From Fallopia convolvulus (Eukaryota; Streptophyta; Magnoliopsida; Caryophyllales; Polygonaceae), in assembly GCA_964016875.1 (NCBI GenBank), contig OZ024724.1, forward strand, positions 45,065,820-45,129,819: 64,000 bases of DNA, written 5' to 3'. Position numbers and translations under genes: made by a program. Of this stretch, positions 21,551-33,263 are shown one piece after another. Within the stretch, counting starts at the first letter, position 1; each line of letters begins with the position of its first letter. The notes beneath the pieces were generated by a model. That model had not been told where the DNA came from. It saw only the letters and a list, made by a program, of their open reading frames with translations, and did no database searches.

Positions 21551-22845
21551 TGATACACTCTATTTAGTATAGGTTAACTCTTGTATTTTAGGTATGATTT
21601 GAGTGTGTTTAGGTTAGTTTTGAACATAACTGTCATATGAAGACCGAAGACACGATTTGAAGAATTGCATGAGTTTTGAAGACAAGTGTTGATTTGGAGT
21701 TGTTTTGAAACCACTTTCTTGTAACGCTTATTTCGGGAACTACGGTGGTCGGATGAATATGAATTTGGTATCATTGGAGAGCTGACTCGAAGAGATACAA
21801 TTCATTTTTTTACTCCGAGTCGAAATTCCAACTCTAAGGTGGTCAAAACATCTTCTGAAAACAGCGCTGGAATTCTGTCACGATCAGGTCCGCGATCGCG
21901 GAGGTTGTTCACCGCGCCCGCGGAGGTGCACGTCAGCATAAATCCGATGCGGCAACTGATCTTTCTATCTATCTATTTTATCTTATTTCCGATATTATTT
22001 TATTTTGTACGCTTAGTTCGAGACTATTTAGACCTAGTTTTGGAGCTTTGTTTTGTATTCTCTCTTAGACCTAATTTCAGACTTTTGTGTTTTTCTTATG
22101 GAGAACTAAACTCCTTAAATTCTATTCAAGTTGAAGCTTTTCAGACTCAAGTTGTTGTGAGATTCGTCTTTACAGGTTTATTTCTACAGGTTATTTCAAT
22201 TCTCTTGTGCATAATTATTATTGATTGTATTGATTTCTACTTGATTGATCACCTTGTTGGAATTAATATTATCTATTGCTATATCTAGGTTTTCTCGTAG
22301 CAAAGCCTAATTTTTGTAGCAACTCAATTGGTTTAGGACTCGTTGTACTAAAGCAATTGAGAAAAGATTTGAATGCATGTTGATTGTTTGACTTGTTGGA
22401 ATTCAATTGCATGTATCATGTTTATCCTTGTTCTCATTGCTAATATCCTTATTATTTATGATCGTTTCATGAATTGTTTGGATATTAAGTTGCATGTCTC
22501 GTTGCCATGTAATAATTCTGAGCAGGATAGGAATAACTAAAAGAAATAACTTGTTTGAATCTAGGATCAATAACTTGAGGAAGAAAAGTGGATACTTGAA
22601 TAGGATTGATTTTCCCTAATTAATAAAAATCCAACTTTTTCTTTGGTTGATTGCTTGCTTTGTTTGTTTCAATTCTTAGTTTCTAGTTTTAATTCCAAAA
22701 ATCCCCCCTTTGTTACCTCTTTGAGTTGATAATAATAAAACTTAGGATACAAGTGTCTCTTGGGTTCGACCCCGACTTACCAGCTATACTAGTTCAGTAA
22801 CTAGGGATTTATTTTTGATTTGGCACGACGACTTTAAGCCAGTCA
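21551..22845 (+). repeat. E2 5' LTR
   Basis: 1295 bp. The first ~520 bp are nearly identical to the 3' LTR. From about 22075 the two LTRs are only distantly alike, although both keep CTTGGGTTCGACCCC and the AGTCA end. Confidence 0.9.
21889..21923. repeat. Palindrome pair of E2 (5' LTR)
   Basis: A perfect 14-nt palindrome TCCGCGATCGCGGA at 21889 and the related CCGCGCCCGCGG at 21912, with core starts 22 nt apart. The same pair is at 30962/30984 in the 3' LTR, and a third copy with a degenerate partner begins at 24183. Confidence 0.9.
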
Positions 22846-22850
22846 AATTT

Positions 22851-22868
22851 TGGCGCCGTTGCCGGGGA
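22851..22868 (+). other. E2 primer-binding site
   Basis: TGGCGCCGTTGCCGGGGA, 5 nt after the LTR end. Identical to the E1 and E4 sites. Confidence 0.9.
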
Positions 22869-22931
22869 ATCGGTTTTTAATTTTCTGTTTAATCGGCGTT
22901 TCTGACGAAACCGCGCTCTCGGATTTTTTCC

Positions 22932-23945
22932 GTGCTCGTGGATTGGTTCGTCCAGAATGCCCGAATCTGTGTAGACCTATCTTACGGTCTACACTTGTAT
23001 ATACTAATGTCTGCGTTTAGTCTTGTTCAGTTGCAGGATGAACCCTTTCATGAGTACTTCACTAGGTGCCAGGAAATCTTGCATGATCTCTCTGTTTGGG
23101 GGTTACACATAGGGCTTGATGATGGTTGCTATCACATCTTTATGGGGATGACTCTTGAGTCCCAACTAAGGATGTACCGCGAGAGCGATGCAAAATACGT
23201 CCTTTGGAAACCCATTGACCGATGGAATTTCTTTTGTATGCTCCGAGCCAAAGAGATGGAGATACAGAAATTGGAGAACCAAATTGCTGAACAAAGAAAA
23301 TTAGAGGAGGTGTTGGCCATCAAGACGGAAATTCTTAAAGAACCAACAAATCTCCCTGAAGAGCCAATTCCATCCTCTCCAGAGGCACTCAGAGACCCTT
23401 CATTGGTTGAAGAGATGGATGATCATAGTCATGAGATGACGGAGGAGGAATATTTCCTTAAGTTTGACAGCTCCTGGAGTGATGACGACGAGCCTAATGA
23501 CTTGAAGAAAGAGCTAGATGATGATATGGAGATTGCCCTCCCACCTGAGGAGATGTCTATGTCTCCTGCCGTGGAGCCCTTTGTTGTGATCAATCATGAT
23601 CCCTGTATCCTTTCCTCTTCTTCCTTACTTTCTATTGATATCTGTTTGCCTGATATTTCTGAAAAAGGTCTTGAGCATGATAGTTTACCTAGTGATTTCT
23701 TAAATTCTAAAAGTGGTAGTGTTGAGATAAAAATCATAACTTTTGATAAACTACCTCGTCCTTTCAACTGGTTCTATCCTAAACCTGCTAATCCTGATTT
23801 CTTTAGTGGGTTTGATATACTGAAACGGTGTCTGAATGCTATATTATTTAGTTTCAAGTTATCATTGTGTTATATTTGCCTACATGAGAGTTGTTCGCAG
23901 GATTTTGACAGATTGCTTCGGGCTTTGACGATGTTCGGGTCTTGA
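22932..23945 (+). CDS. E2 Gag-like ORF, uncertain
   Basis: A 337-residue open frame follows the primer site. FHEYFTRCQEILHDL near residue 38 resembles the helix of Retrotrans_gag that contains RFKEMLRQCP in E1 and E4. It is followed by a Leu/Glu-rich coiled-coil-like segment (EMEIQKLENQIAEQRKLEE) and an acidic region. There is no zinc knuckle and no protease. The N-terminal start is uncertain. The TGA stop lies 10 nt before the same two-hairpin module that follows gag-pro in E1 and E4, which supports its being the degenerated or shortened gag position. I do not recognise it as a host gene. Confidence 0.5.
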   Translation: MLVDWFVQNARICVDLSYGLHLYILMSAFSLVQLQDEPFHEYFTRCQEILHDLSVWGLHIGLDDGCYHIFMGMTLESQLRMYRESDAKYVLWKPIDRWNFFCMLRAKEMEIQKLENQIAEQRKLEEVLAIKTEILKEPTNLPEEPIPSSPEALRDPSLVEEMDDHSHEMTEEEYFLKFDSSWSDDDEPNDLKKELDDDMEIALPPEEMSMSPAVEPFVVINHDPCILSSSSLLSIDICLPDISEKGLEHDSLPSDFLNSKSGSVEIKIITFDKLPRPFNWFYPKPANPDFFSGFDILKRCLNAILFSFKLSLCYICLHESCSQDFDRLLRALTMFGS

Positions 23946-23955
23946 GACAAAAAGG

Positions 23956-24007
23956 ACGTCGGGTCAAACGACGTTAAATAAAGGCGCTGCTCGGGAGGCA
24001 ACCCGAG
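23956..24007 (+). promoter_or_regulatory. Two-hairpin RNA module (E2)
   Basis: Hairpin A: ACGTCG-GGTCAAA-CGACGT (23956-23974), starting 10 nt after the TGA. Spacer with TAAATAAA and GCGCT. Hairpin B: CTCGGG-AGGCAA-CCCGAG (23990-24007), a perfect 6-bp stem. Confidence 0.78.
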
Positions 24008-25359
24008 GTAAGTTTTCTTTTTCTTGTTTTTTTTAAGTTTTAAGTTTTTAGTTTTAGTTTTGTTTTTCTTTCAATCTTGTCGGACTAACATGCAGGTACT
24101 AGATTCGAAAGAACAAAAATATTTTGGGGAATTTATTCCTCGAAATACACAGAAAAAAGCGAATAGGTACTAGTAAACAGCTCCGCGATCGCGGTACTGT
24201 GCATCGGCGACAAGATACAATTTTTTTAAAAAAATAAAAAAATAAAAAAATAAAAAATAAATAAAAAATAAAAGGCTTTCAGGTGAAACTCCTGAAATAA
24301 AAGGTTTTCGGGTGAAACCCCCGAGATAATTCAAAAAAAAAAAGAAGAGAAAAAAAAGAGTTTTCTTCCATATTCTACCATCATCCAGCCATCCATTTTT
24401 CTATATCTTTCCATGTCTAGTTCCTTGGAATTGTTCAAGTATGGGGGTGCTACCGTCGTCAGAGTTTTTATTATTTTGAGGAGTTCAGTTCATTCTCATT
24501 GGAGACGTCTTATGGTGTGGATTTGGTTGCTGAATTGTGAAGACGATGGTTGCGGTTCGTTCCCTGACAAATCAGTTCGTTCTTGAGATTGATGCTTATA
24601 ATTCCTAGAGTTCATTCTTCTCTTCTTTCGTATGTGAGTCTTCTGATTTTTCTCTTCTATGCTTAATTCCTTTCTCTTTACTTCATTGAGGACAATGAAG
24701 GATTTAAGTATGGGGGAGGAAGTACTCAATACGCCTATCCTAGTTAGTTGCTTTTCAGTATTATTTTTGTGTTATTTTTATGGGATTTTTGTTCCATATT
24801 TTGTATAGAGAAAATTTTTGAAAAAAAGAAAAAAAATGAAAAAAAAGCCATAAAAATATTAAAAAGGCATATAAAATCCTGGGATGAACTGAAAATCCGA
24901 AAGGGCGACTCAGGTAATAAGCAGGTAACCTGGACCAACATTAGGCTGGGGTAATATGAGGTTTATGAGACATGTGAGTATTTGTGAGCACACCTAAAAA
25001 AATGAAAAGAGTGATTAGGTGAAAACCCGAAAGGGCGCCTAAGTAGAATGAGCGGTAAAATCAGAGTGTTTAGGATCATATTCTACTTTGGGGTTTGGGG
25101 ATTACACTTTAGATGTTGGGTAGATCCTAGGTTGCTCTACACTTTTTAGAGCTTGAGAGTTGATATCTATATGTATATATGTGAGGTGTGTGTTTGAGCT
25201 TTCATGTCTTTGCTCATTATTTCTCTATTTTGGGTTCGGGTTGGTGAGGTGAGTGATTTTTGTCTTCCCTTGTACTACGCTGTAAACCTTGATAGGATTT
25301 CTTGTTAGATTTATTTTGAGCTTACTCGAGGACGAGCAAGGTTTAAGTATGGGGGAATT
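24008..25359 (+). promoter_or_regulatory. E2 3' noncoding region with three polypurine tracts
   Basis: No ORF of note. AAGTATGGGGG occurs at 24437, 24706 and 25345; the last is the tract next to the 3' LTR. Hairpin CTTCATTG-AGGA-CAATGAAG (24681-24700) precedes the second tract by 5 nt. CTT-a-CTCG-AGGA-CGAG-c-AAG (25321-25340, one internal mismatch) precedes the third by 4 nt. An A/T-rich simple stretch lies near 24220-24360. Confidence 0.7.
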
Positions 25360-25499
25360 TGATACACTCTATTTAGTATAGGTTAACTCTTGTATTTTAG
25401 GTATGATTTGAGTGTGTTTAGGTTAGTTTTGAGCATAACTGTCATATGAAGACCGGAGACACGATTTGAAGAATTGCAAGAGTTTTGAAGAAAAGTGTT
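25360..25499 (+). repeat. E2 3' LTR, left piece
   Basis: Starts TGATACACTC and matches the 5' LTR up to AAGAAAAGTGTT (25488-25499). That segment is the left copy of the LINE target duplication; the right copy AAGACAAGTGTT is at 30773-30784. Confidence 0.92.
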
Positions 25500-25552
25500 T
25501 TTTTTTTGAAAAGGTAAATTAAATATATAAAGGATGGAGGATATACAGGAGT

Positions 25553-28500
25553 TCAACTACAAAACAGACAAAAGCACAAAAGATGGCATGAGCTTATAAT
25601 TAAAGGAAAACCTCCAGGGAATGGACGTTTTAGTTTATGAGCAGCCAGACAGTTTTGGAGGTGTGCAATCGTAGCTCTAGAACAGGCTCGAGGGCAACGG
25701 GAAATGTTGTTAAAGATGGCATCATTACGACTCTTCCAAACGAAGTAAATAAAGGCGGTGAAGCCAACAACAATTAATTTAGAGTAGGTGTTCCTCCTGC
25801 TGTGGCGGTGGAGAATCCATTCGAACCAACCGTGAATCGTTGAAGCTCGATGCGTGACTTGGAGCCAGTCAAGCAAGTCCTCAAGGACAGAGCGGGAGAA
25901 GGGGCAACAGTTCCAAAGGTGATACGAGCTCTCGTCAGCTGAGTTGCAGAGGACGCAGTTTGTGGAGGCAATAGGGAGCCATCTTGAAAGCCTATCCTTG
26001 GTGGGGAGGCGTTGATGGAGGTCCATCCAGGTTATGAAGGTGCATTTGGGGGTGTTAATGCCATGCCAGATGGTGCGACCCCACATCCAGTCATCACCTC
26101 TGTTACGGAGAAGGTTGTAAGTGTTGGTGGAGGAGAAAGCACCATCAGGGGAAGTGATGTTTTCCATGATGGTGTTAGGAGAGTGATTATGGAGAAGGGA
26201 ATCACGTAGTGAGAGAATCGATCTCCAACCCCAACTGTCACTCGACTTTGCAGGCACGGTCCAAATGTTAAGGGGCTCAATGAGATTTGTGGTGGTCCAA
26301 CGGGCCCAAATATTGCTCGGTTGTCCATAAAGTTCATGGATGGTTCTAGTAAAGCAAGCTCGGTTCCAAGCGAGGAGTTCTTTGAAACCTAATCCTCCTT
26401 CGTTATGGGGTCTGCAAATCGTATCCCAGGAAATAGGACATTTTTTGGAAGAAGTGGTACCACTCCAGAGAAAGGATCGAATGACGGTTTCTATTTTACT
26501 CAAGACTTCCTTGGGAAAGAAAAGAGTGTTGCACTAAAAAGTATTGATTCCATACAAGACAGACCGAATGAGTTCACAACGACCAGCATAGGAGAGATTT
26601 CGGCTGGTCCAAGACTGAATTTTAGAAGTCATTTTACAGATAAGCTCATCATATTCCCTGCACAACAACTTTCGAGAGCCCAAAGGAACACCCAAGTACT
26701 TGAAAGGAAGGGTGCCAAGGGAGAAGTTAGAGGTGGCAAGCATTTGTTGAGATGTGTCTTCATCAACACCTCCAAAGAAGATGGAAGTCTTGTTGGGGTT
26801 GGCAATGAGACCCGAAATATCACCAAAAGTTTTAAGGACTTGCAAGACAGCAGAGAGCGATGAGGCATCACCTTTGCAAAAAATAATGAGGTCGTCTGCA
26901 AAGGTAAGGTGGTTGATTTCAGAGGTATCACAGTTTGGGTGCCAGCTGAACGAAGGATCATGGCCGAGACTTTGCAACATCCTACTCAAATACTCCATGA
27001 GAAGAACAAAAATATAGGGGGAAAGTGGGTCGCCTTGGCGAAGACCCCGTCTTCCCGGGAAGAAGCCGTGATGCTCACCATTAATAGAGATTGAATATGT
27101 AGCAGTGGTGATACACGTCATAATCCAGTCGGTGATGTTTCGGGGGAAGCCAAAGAAGCAGAGAGCATGTTCAATAAAGTTTCATTCAACCGAATCAAAA
27201 GCTTTCTTGAATTCGATCTTGATAGCATAACGGGGGGGGAATGTTTTGTCTTCCATAATGCTTGAAGAGATCTTGCCAGAGAAGAATGTTGTGCCGGATT
27301 GAGCGCCCGGGGACGAAAGCCCCTTGATTATCAGAGATAAGCTCGGGTAAGATGGAGCGGATCCGGTCGGAGATTAATTTAGTGATGGCTTTGTAGAGAG
27401 TGGTGCAGCAAGAGATAGGCCGGAAATCTGAGATGAGGTTGGGATTGGGGATTTTAGGAATGAGGTGAATGGCAGTGTGGTTTATTTGACGGAGAAGCCG
27501 GCCATTTCGAAAGAATCTTGGATGGCTAAAATGGTGTCTTTGCCCACAATACTCCAAGCATTGCGGAAAAAGAATGAGTTAAAGCCATCCGGCCCAGGAG
27601 TTTTGTTGGGATCAATGTTTAGGATGGAATTTTTCACTTCCAAGTCAGAGAAACGAGTAAGGAGAAGATTAGCTTGGTGTTCTGAAATGACGGGGCCAGC
27701 GAAGAGATGGTGGGGTGGGTAGGGGGAGGTTGATTGTTGGGATCCAAGAAGGTTGTGGAAATAGAGCACAATGTGGTTGATGAGATCGTAAGAAGTGGAG
27801 ATAGTATTTCCAGAGGAATCAGTAAGGGAGGAGATGAAATTTTTGGAGCGTCGCTTTTTGAGGGAATTATAGAAAACCGAGGAGCATTGATCCCCGCTTT
27901 TGAGCCAGCTGAGTTTGGCCTGTTGTTTGAGCAGGGAAGAGAGAGTGTTAGTGTCCTCGATAATGGATTTGATGAGGGAGTGTTCATGGGATTGAAGAGG
28001 GTCGTTGAAAGGTTGGGCTTGGTTGAGCTGTTGGACAGCACAAAGAGCAGCTTTGTTGGATTTAAGTCGCTCGTAGATGGTTTCAACATTTCCGTTACTG
28101 AATTTTTTGAGTTTAGATTTAAGAAGTTTCAGCTTGGAAACAATCTGGAACATGGAAAAGCCGCTAATGGTGGCGCCCCAGACCTCGGCAACAGTGGGCA
28201 GAAAGCTATCGTTGGAGGCCCAGGAGTTGCAGAACCTGAAAGGGATTCTTTTGGAGGGGATGGGGTTGGGGAAGGTAATGATCATTGGACTGTGGTCAGA
28301 GAGGCCGGGAGGGCCAAAGAAAGTGGTAGCAAGAGGGAAGGAGTTGAGCCAATGTCGGTTAACAAGAGAGCGGTCGAGTTTGCACCAAGTGCGGTTTCCA
28401 TTGGATTGCTTGTTATTCCAAGTGAATTTGGCACCACTATATTTCATGTCAAAAAGGCCAGAGCGGTCGATGCAAAGAAAGAGTTCATTGCTGACCGGGG

Positions 28501-28981
28501 AAGAGGGAAATATTTCAGAGATCTTTTCACTTTGATTAAGAACAACATTGAAGTTACCGGCAAGGATCCAAGGTTCATTAATGGTTGAGTTGAGAGAATG
28601 TATGTTGTCCCAAAGCTCCGTTCTATTACGCGAATCATTGTGCGCATAGACGAAAGAAATGAGAAACTCTTGGTTGGTGGTGAGGTCACGGGTTCGACAG
28701 TGAATGAGTTGGGCTGAGGAGGAGATAACAGAGAGAGTGATTTTAGAGGGGTCCCAAAACACCAAAATTCGGACATAGTTCCCAAATTGAGCATTGGAGA
28801 TAGTGTCCCAACCATTCAAGATGCCATCAGTGAGAGAGGGGAGGTTGTTAGGAGATATATGGGTTTCAAGAGTGGAGATGAGGTTGAAAGATTGGTTTCG
28901 GACGAGCTCGGTGACAGCTTGACGCTTGGAGGCGTGGTTGAGTCCCCGAGTGTTCCAGCACCCTATACGGATGTTACACAT
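25553..28981 (-). pseudogene. LINE ORF2: endonuclease, reverse transcriptase, zf-RVT
   Basis: ATG at 28981 (MCNIRIGCWNTRGLN). The endonuclease domain contains LVFWDP, AGNFN and LSDHSP; the expected GDFN reads GNFN. In RT, FRPISCC, DNQGAFVPGRS, GLRQGDPLSP and FADDL are present, but the motif A aspartate region reads KIEFKKAFD, with Glu for Asp. The C-terminal zf-RVT region (GGLGFKELLAWNRA to CVLCNSADESSYHLWNCCPFS) is intact. Two compensating frame changes lie between about 27560 and 27230, one at an 8-nt G run near 27230, and a TGA follows VE shortly after. No RNase H domain is visible. Confidence 0.9.
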
Positions 28982-30670
28982 GAGAAACTGATGGGGGTGG
29001 AGAAATGCTCCTTGAGCGGCTAGGAGGGTGTGAGGAATATGTATGTTTGGTGGGAGGCGAGGAAGAAGCTCGAAGTCTTTTAGCAACCAGGATTGTTGCA
29101 TTAGGAGAGTGGGGGAGAACCAAGTTTTCCACTGGGGTAGTGTTTGGGGAGAGGGGATTGGGAATGTTAATATTTGAGATGGGCGAGTTTGTAGGGGTAG
29201 CATAGGAGGTGCCAGTGGTAGTTGGGATTCTCACAGAGAGTTGTTCAGTAGTTGTAGCAATGGGAACGGGGGGTGGAGAGACATTGGAGGAATTAGGGGA
29301 AGGGGCGGGTGGGATCGGAAGAAGGGGTGGGAGGGTAGAAATCGACAGAGGGTTACGATTTTGGCGAGAACCAGCAAGTGGAGCTTTAGGCCTTGCTGAG
29401 GCAGAAGAGTTTGTTGAAGGTTTAGGGCATTCCTTGTCTTTGTGGCCAAAGATTTTACAGATTGAGCAATGACAGGGAAGCCAGTCATAAAACAGGCTTT
29501 GGATAATGACTTCGCCTTTGGAGCGAATAACAATCTCGCGCTTGAGTTCAGATTCAGCGCTGACTTCGACAAGAATTCGGGCAAAGGAGGCACGTTCTTT
29601 GTATGTTGTGGTTTTATCCATCTGGATTGGGGTTCCAATTGAAGAGCCAATTCTGCTTAGCATTAGGTCCGACCAGAAACGCACATCTAAGTTTGGTAAG
29701 GTGACCCATATCGGTATAGTTTTGAGGCAAGAGAGCTCGAGAGGCATTCCCGTTGTCCATCTTTTGAGGATAAGTGGCTTCAAACCAGGAAGAAGCCAGG
29801 GGCCTCCTTCAAGAATGGCAAGGAGGTCTGATTCCTTCGAGAATCTAAAGATAAAGAGCCCCCTGTCATTAAGAATTATTTTCAGGAGCACTATTCCTGT
29901 CCAGTTAGCAGAGATGAGCCGCTCCATTGTGCGGAAGGGGACTTTTTCGCCTAAGGGGGTGCCTACAAGGGAAAGACTCCATTTTTCAACCTGCTCAGCC
30001 ACATCATCATCATCAAATGCAATTTCCCCATTTTTAAAACCCTCAATAAAGTGAAGAGCAAGGTTCGATTTGTGTTTGGCAAAGTCGTTGGCGACCTCCG
30101 AGTAGGAGCGTCGGGTGGTCGGCAGAGGGGGGTGAGTCGCCTCAGGGAAGCCAGTCGGAGTTATGATTTGAGGAGGAGTAGGAGGAGGGAGCGTTGCAGT
30201 TAAAGGAGGGGGAGTGGGTAAAATTTGGGCATTCTCGATCGAGGGGGCGATTGTCGGAACAGGGGTAGGATGGGGGGGTTGCGAGTGGGGAAATTTAGAG
30301 GGAGGGGGAAATTGGCCGCTTAAAGGCACTGAAAAATAGGATCTGGATGGTTCAGGCCGTTTAGTGGAGGGAGGAATCTGGTCATTTAATGGGACAAGAA
30401 TATCAGATCTGGAAGAATTAGAGCATTTAGTGGAGGTAGGTGGAGGAGATAAAGAAGAAAAGTCCAAATTTTTGCTGTTGGGAGCAGTCACTATAGAGGA
30501 AGAAGGTGCTTTTAGAAATTTTGTGTTGTTGCTTCTGATTAGGTCATCAGAGATTTGGGGGTGTTCTCTTCCTCACAAGAGGAAGAGATAGAAGAGCTAG
30601 AAGGGGAGTGGGCATCAATGGAAGGGGAGAAGGATGAAAGTCTTTTGGTCCGGTGCTTCTTCTTACCCAT
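28974..30670 (-). pseudogene. LINE ORF1: DUF4283 and zinc-knuckle protein
   Basis: The likely start is the ATG at 30670 (MGKKKHRTKR); a frameshift near 30560 leads into the long open frame. A Pro-rich N-terminal part precedes a DUF4283-type domain (ISANWTGIVLLKIILNDRG, FRFSKESDLLAILEGGPW) and a CCHC knuckle CSICKIFGHKDKEC. The tail is Ser/Pro-rich. By family knowledge it would bind LINE RNA. Confidence 0.85.
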
Positions 30671-30772
30671 GTTGCTGTCGCCGGCGATCGTCTGGATAAG
30701 ATTTTACTGGTGAGGAGAACGCGCGTGAGGCGCGTTCTCACAAAGATTGCAGTTCAACTTGGAAATGTTGGT

Positions 30773-31887
30773 AAGACAAGTGTTGATTTGGAGTTGTTTT
30801 GACACCACTTTCTTGTAACGCTTATTTCGGGAGTTACGGTGGTCGGATGAAGATGAATTTGGTATCATTGGAGAGCTGACTCGAAGAGCTACAATTCATT
30901 TTTTTACTCCGAGACGAAAACATCTTCTGAAAACAGCGCTGGAATTCTGTCACGATCAGGTCCGCGATCGCGGAGGTTGTTCACCGCGCCCGCGGAGGTG
31001 CACGTCAGCATAAATCCGAGGCGGCAACTGATCTTTCTATCTATCTATTTTATCTTATTTCCGATATTATTTTATTTCGTACGCTTAGTTCGAGACTATT
31101 TAGACCTAGTTTTGGAGCTTCGTTTTGTATTCTGTCTTAGATCTAGTTTTCAATTATTCAGATTTTAGTATTTTTCTCTCTTATGGAGAACTAATTTCCT
31201 TTGGAGTTTGTTTGATCAAGGAAGCCTTTTTATGAATTTGTGAGATTCTGGTAACTTTTCTATCCCTCGGTTAATATCAAAACTCTTGTTCTTATTTTTA
31301 TGATTATCAATTGATTTCTCTTAGTGCGCAACTTGTTAAATTTGATTGATATTCTACTGTTTGGATTAGTTTGATTGTTGTCTGTGCAATCTTATTTATC
31401 CTTGAAACTACTCTTTTCTAGGACCGTGGACTAGAATAGGGAAAGAGTATTTGATTGTTATTTTATGCATGAGACTCGTAGCTTGATTGCATGATTTAAT
31501 ATCCTTCTATCCTTAATACCTTGCATGATTTGAATTAAGCGTTCTTGTTCATATCATCTTTTCGCTTGGACTGTGGACAAGCGGAAATCTTTTATAAGGA
31601 TTGGAATTAACTAGGGAATTAATAGAAAAGTAGATGAATTGATGATCGAATGATTAAAAAGGTGGAATTGGTTGAATAAACTCTGCTTTCTTTTAATTGA
31701 TTTAATCCTCAACAATATTTGCTTGTTTACTTGCTTGCCTAAACTTCCAAAAACCCCTGTCTTTGCTTTTGCTGATTGATCAGAATCCCGATTCTCTTGG
31801 GTTCGACCCCTTGCTTGCTTGCTATACTAGTTAGTAGTTTAGGGTTATTTATCTTTGATATTGGCAACAACGATTTTAGCCGAGTCA
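30773..31887 (+). repeat. E2 3' LTR, right piece
   Basis: Continues the LTR from the right copy of the LINE target duplication to AGTCA at 31887. Up to about 31180 it is nearly identical to the 5' LTR. The remainder is a diverged version, sharing mainly CTTGGGTTCGACCCC and CTATACTAGTT blocks. Confidence 0.9.
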
Positions 31888-31892
31888 CGAGG

Positions 31893-32896
31893 ACCGTGAC
31901 TTCACAATGGAGGAGTTCAACGCAATCTTGGAGCTCCTAAACCCGTCTAGAGATTATAGCTTGAAGGACTACCGAGTGACCCGCACTTGGAGCTACATCA
32001 CCGGGGAGGTTCAACCCTCCACTGCGGCGCTATCCGGGGCAAACATCGTCAACCCCATCTTCCGGATTATCCTGAGAGTCCTCGCCGCAACATTTTGTCC
32101 GAAGAAAGAGTTGAACCGGCCTACAAGGACGGAGGTTGCTTGCTTCTGCACCTACCTCTTTGAGGAGCCCAGCCCCTTGAACTTGGGGTACGAATGGCTC
32201 TACTACCTCAAGAAATCTACCAAGTCCAAGGAGGTGTCGTGTGGCAATTGGGTTAGCCTCTTGGCTAAGAATCTTTGAGTCAATCTCACCCGCTACACAC
32301 CGGCTCACGCCCAACTCTTCAACAAAAACTATTGGTATAGCTCCGGTATCTTCGTTCAAGCCGAGGGAGGATACAAGGTGAAGGTTCAAGATCGAGTAGT
32401 TACACCCTCCCTCGACATGTACGAGCTTCTCTACGTACCGAATTGGTACGAGGCGTGGACGGGACATCCCTACCCATTGGAGCCAAAACCGGAGGACGAG
32501 CTTTCACTTAGGCCATGTGAAACCCGGTTTGAGCGGGACGACGTGGATGAATATGAAGAAGAAGATGAAGAAGAGGATACCGAGGTAGTAGGCAATGACA
32601 CCGAAGAAGCCGACACCGAGGGCGGCACTGAGGAGCTCAATTTCGAGGAAGAAGACATCGACACGGAGGTTTTAGGAGGCAACATCTTCGTTGACGAGCC
32701 CACCAGGCTCGTTAACGACCACTTCCAGCCGCATCCCAACCCTGTTAACGAGGCACCCAGCTTCGTTAACGAGGTGCCGAGAGCCCCTGTCGACCCACCA
32801 CCAGCTCTTGTCGACCCTCCTGCTTATGGACTCATGCCTTACAACCCGGTGATGTATCAAGGCCATTTCCAGCCTCTTTACCCATCACCTCCTTAG
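31893..32896 (+). pseudogene. E1 ORF2, 3' part
   Basis: Continues from LGNE across E2 as DRDFTMEEFN. ALSGANIVNPIFRIILRVL and LGYEWLYYLKK align with E4 ORF2 (ASPLFRVMVRVLG, LAWEWVKMV). An in-frame TGA at 32276-32278 breaks it; the frame otherwise runs to 32896. The later part is very acidic, then Pro-rich, with four palindrome copies at 32688, 32709, 32742 and 32763. No transmembrane segment is seen, which argues against an envelope role. Confidence 0.85.
32688..32772. repeat. Two palindrome pairs inside E1 ORF2
   Basis: Perfect TCGTTAACGA at 32709 and 32763, each preceded 21 nt upstream by a one-mismatch copy (32688 and 32742). Confidence 0.85.
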
Positions 32897-33263
32897 CCCG
32901 AGTACGCAGGATCGAGTATACCACCACCATGGGCCGAGGATCTTTCTGCACGGATGCATCAGCTTCACCTCCAGCAGGATCACATTCATAGGAGGATGGA
33001 TAGATGGGAAACTGTCGATTCCGCTCGCATGTCGATGGAGGATGAGAGGCAGCGTCAGAGAGAGGCGGAGGACGCTGAGCGTTGGAGGACGATGTACGAC
33101 TTCATGGGGAACTTTGAGCACTACTTTCCTCCACAGAACCGTTGATTCAGCTCAAGATGAAGTTTCTTTTCCTTGTTTCCACTTTTGTAAGTTTTATGTC
33201 TTTCTTTTTCTTTTTAATTTTTTTGTTTTCTTTTCTATTTTCTTTTCCTTCTTCTTATTTTTC

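Larger units (their letters stand above)
25500..30772 (-). mobile_element. Plant L1-type LINE in the E2 3' LTR
   Basis: Lies on the minus strand and ends in a short poly(A), seen as T's from 25500. It is flanked by a ~12-bp target duplication (25488-25499 and 30773-30784, one mismatch). Two ORFs: an RNA-binding ORF1 with DUF4283 and a CCHC knuckle, then ORF2 with endonuclease, reverse transcriptase and zf-RVT. ORF1 overlaps the ORF2 start by 8 nt. The element is nearly full length, but it has frameshifts, a stop and changed catalytic residues. Confidence 0.93.
21551..31887 (+). mobile_element. E2: Athila-like non-autonomous element nested in E1
   Basis: LTRs begin TGATACACTC and end AGTCA. 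The target duplication CGAGG is at 21546-21550 and 31888-31892. The Athila-type primer site is at 22851. It has one weakly Gag-like ORF, the two-hairpin module and three AAGTATGGGGG tracts. It has no protease, RT, integrase or ORF2. Its own palindrome is CCGCGATCGCGG. Its 3' LTR is split by a LINE. Confidence 0.92.

Noticed and set aside
22932..23945. Host gene
   Set aside because: It lies directly after a retrotransposon primer site and before the shared hairpin module, so it belongs to E2.
31893..32896. Envelope-like gene in E1 (and E4 55775-57559)
   Set aside because: The position fits an env-like ORF, but there is no signal peptide or transmembrane segment, and the N-terminus is basic. 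An ATHILA-type nuclear protein fits better.
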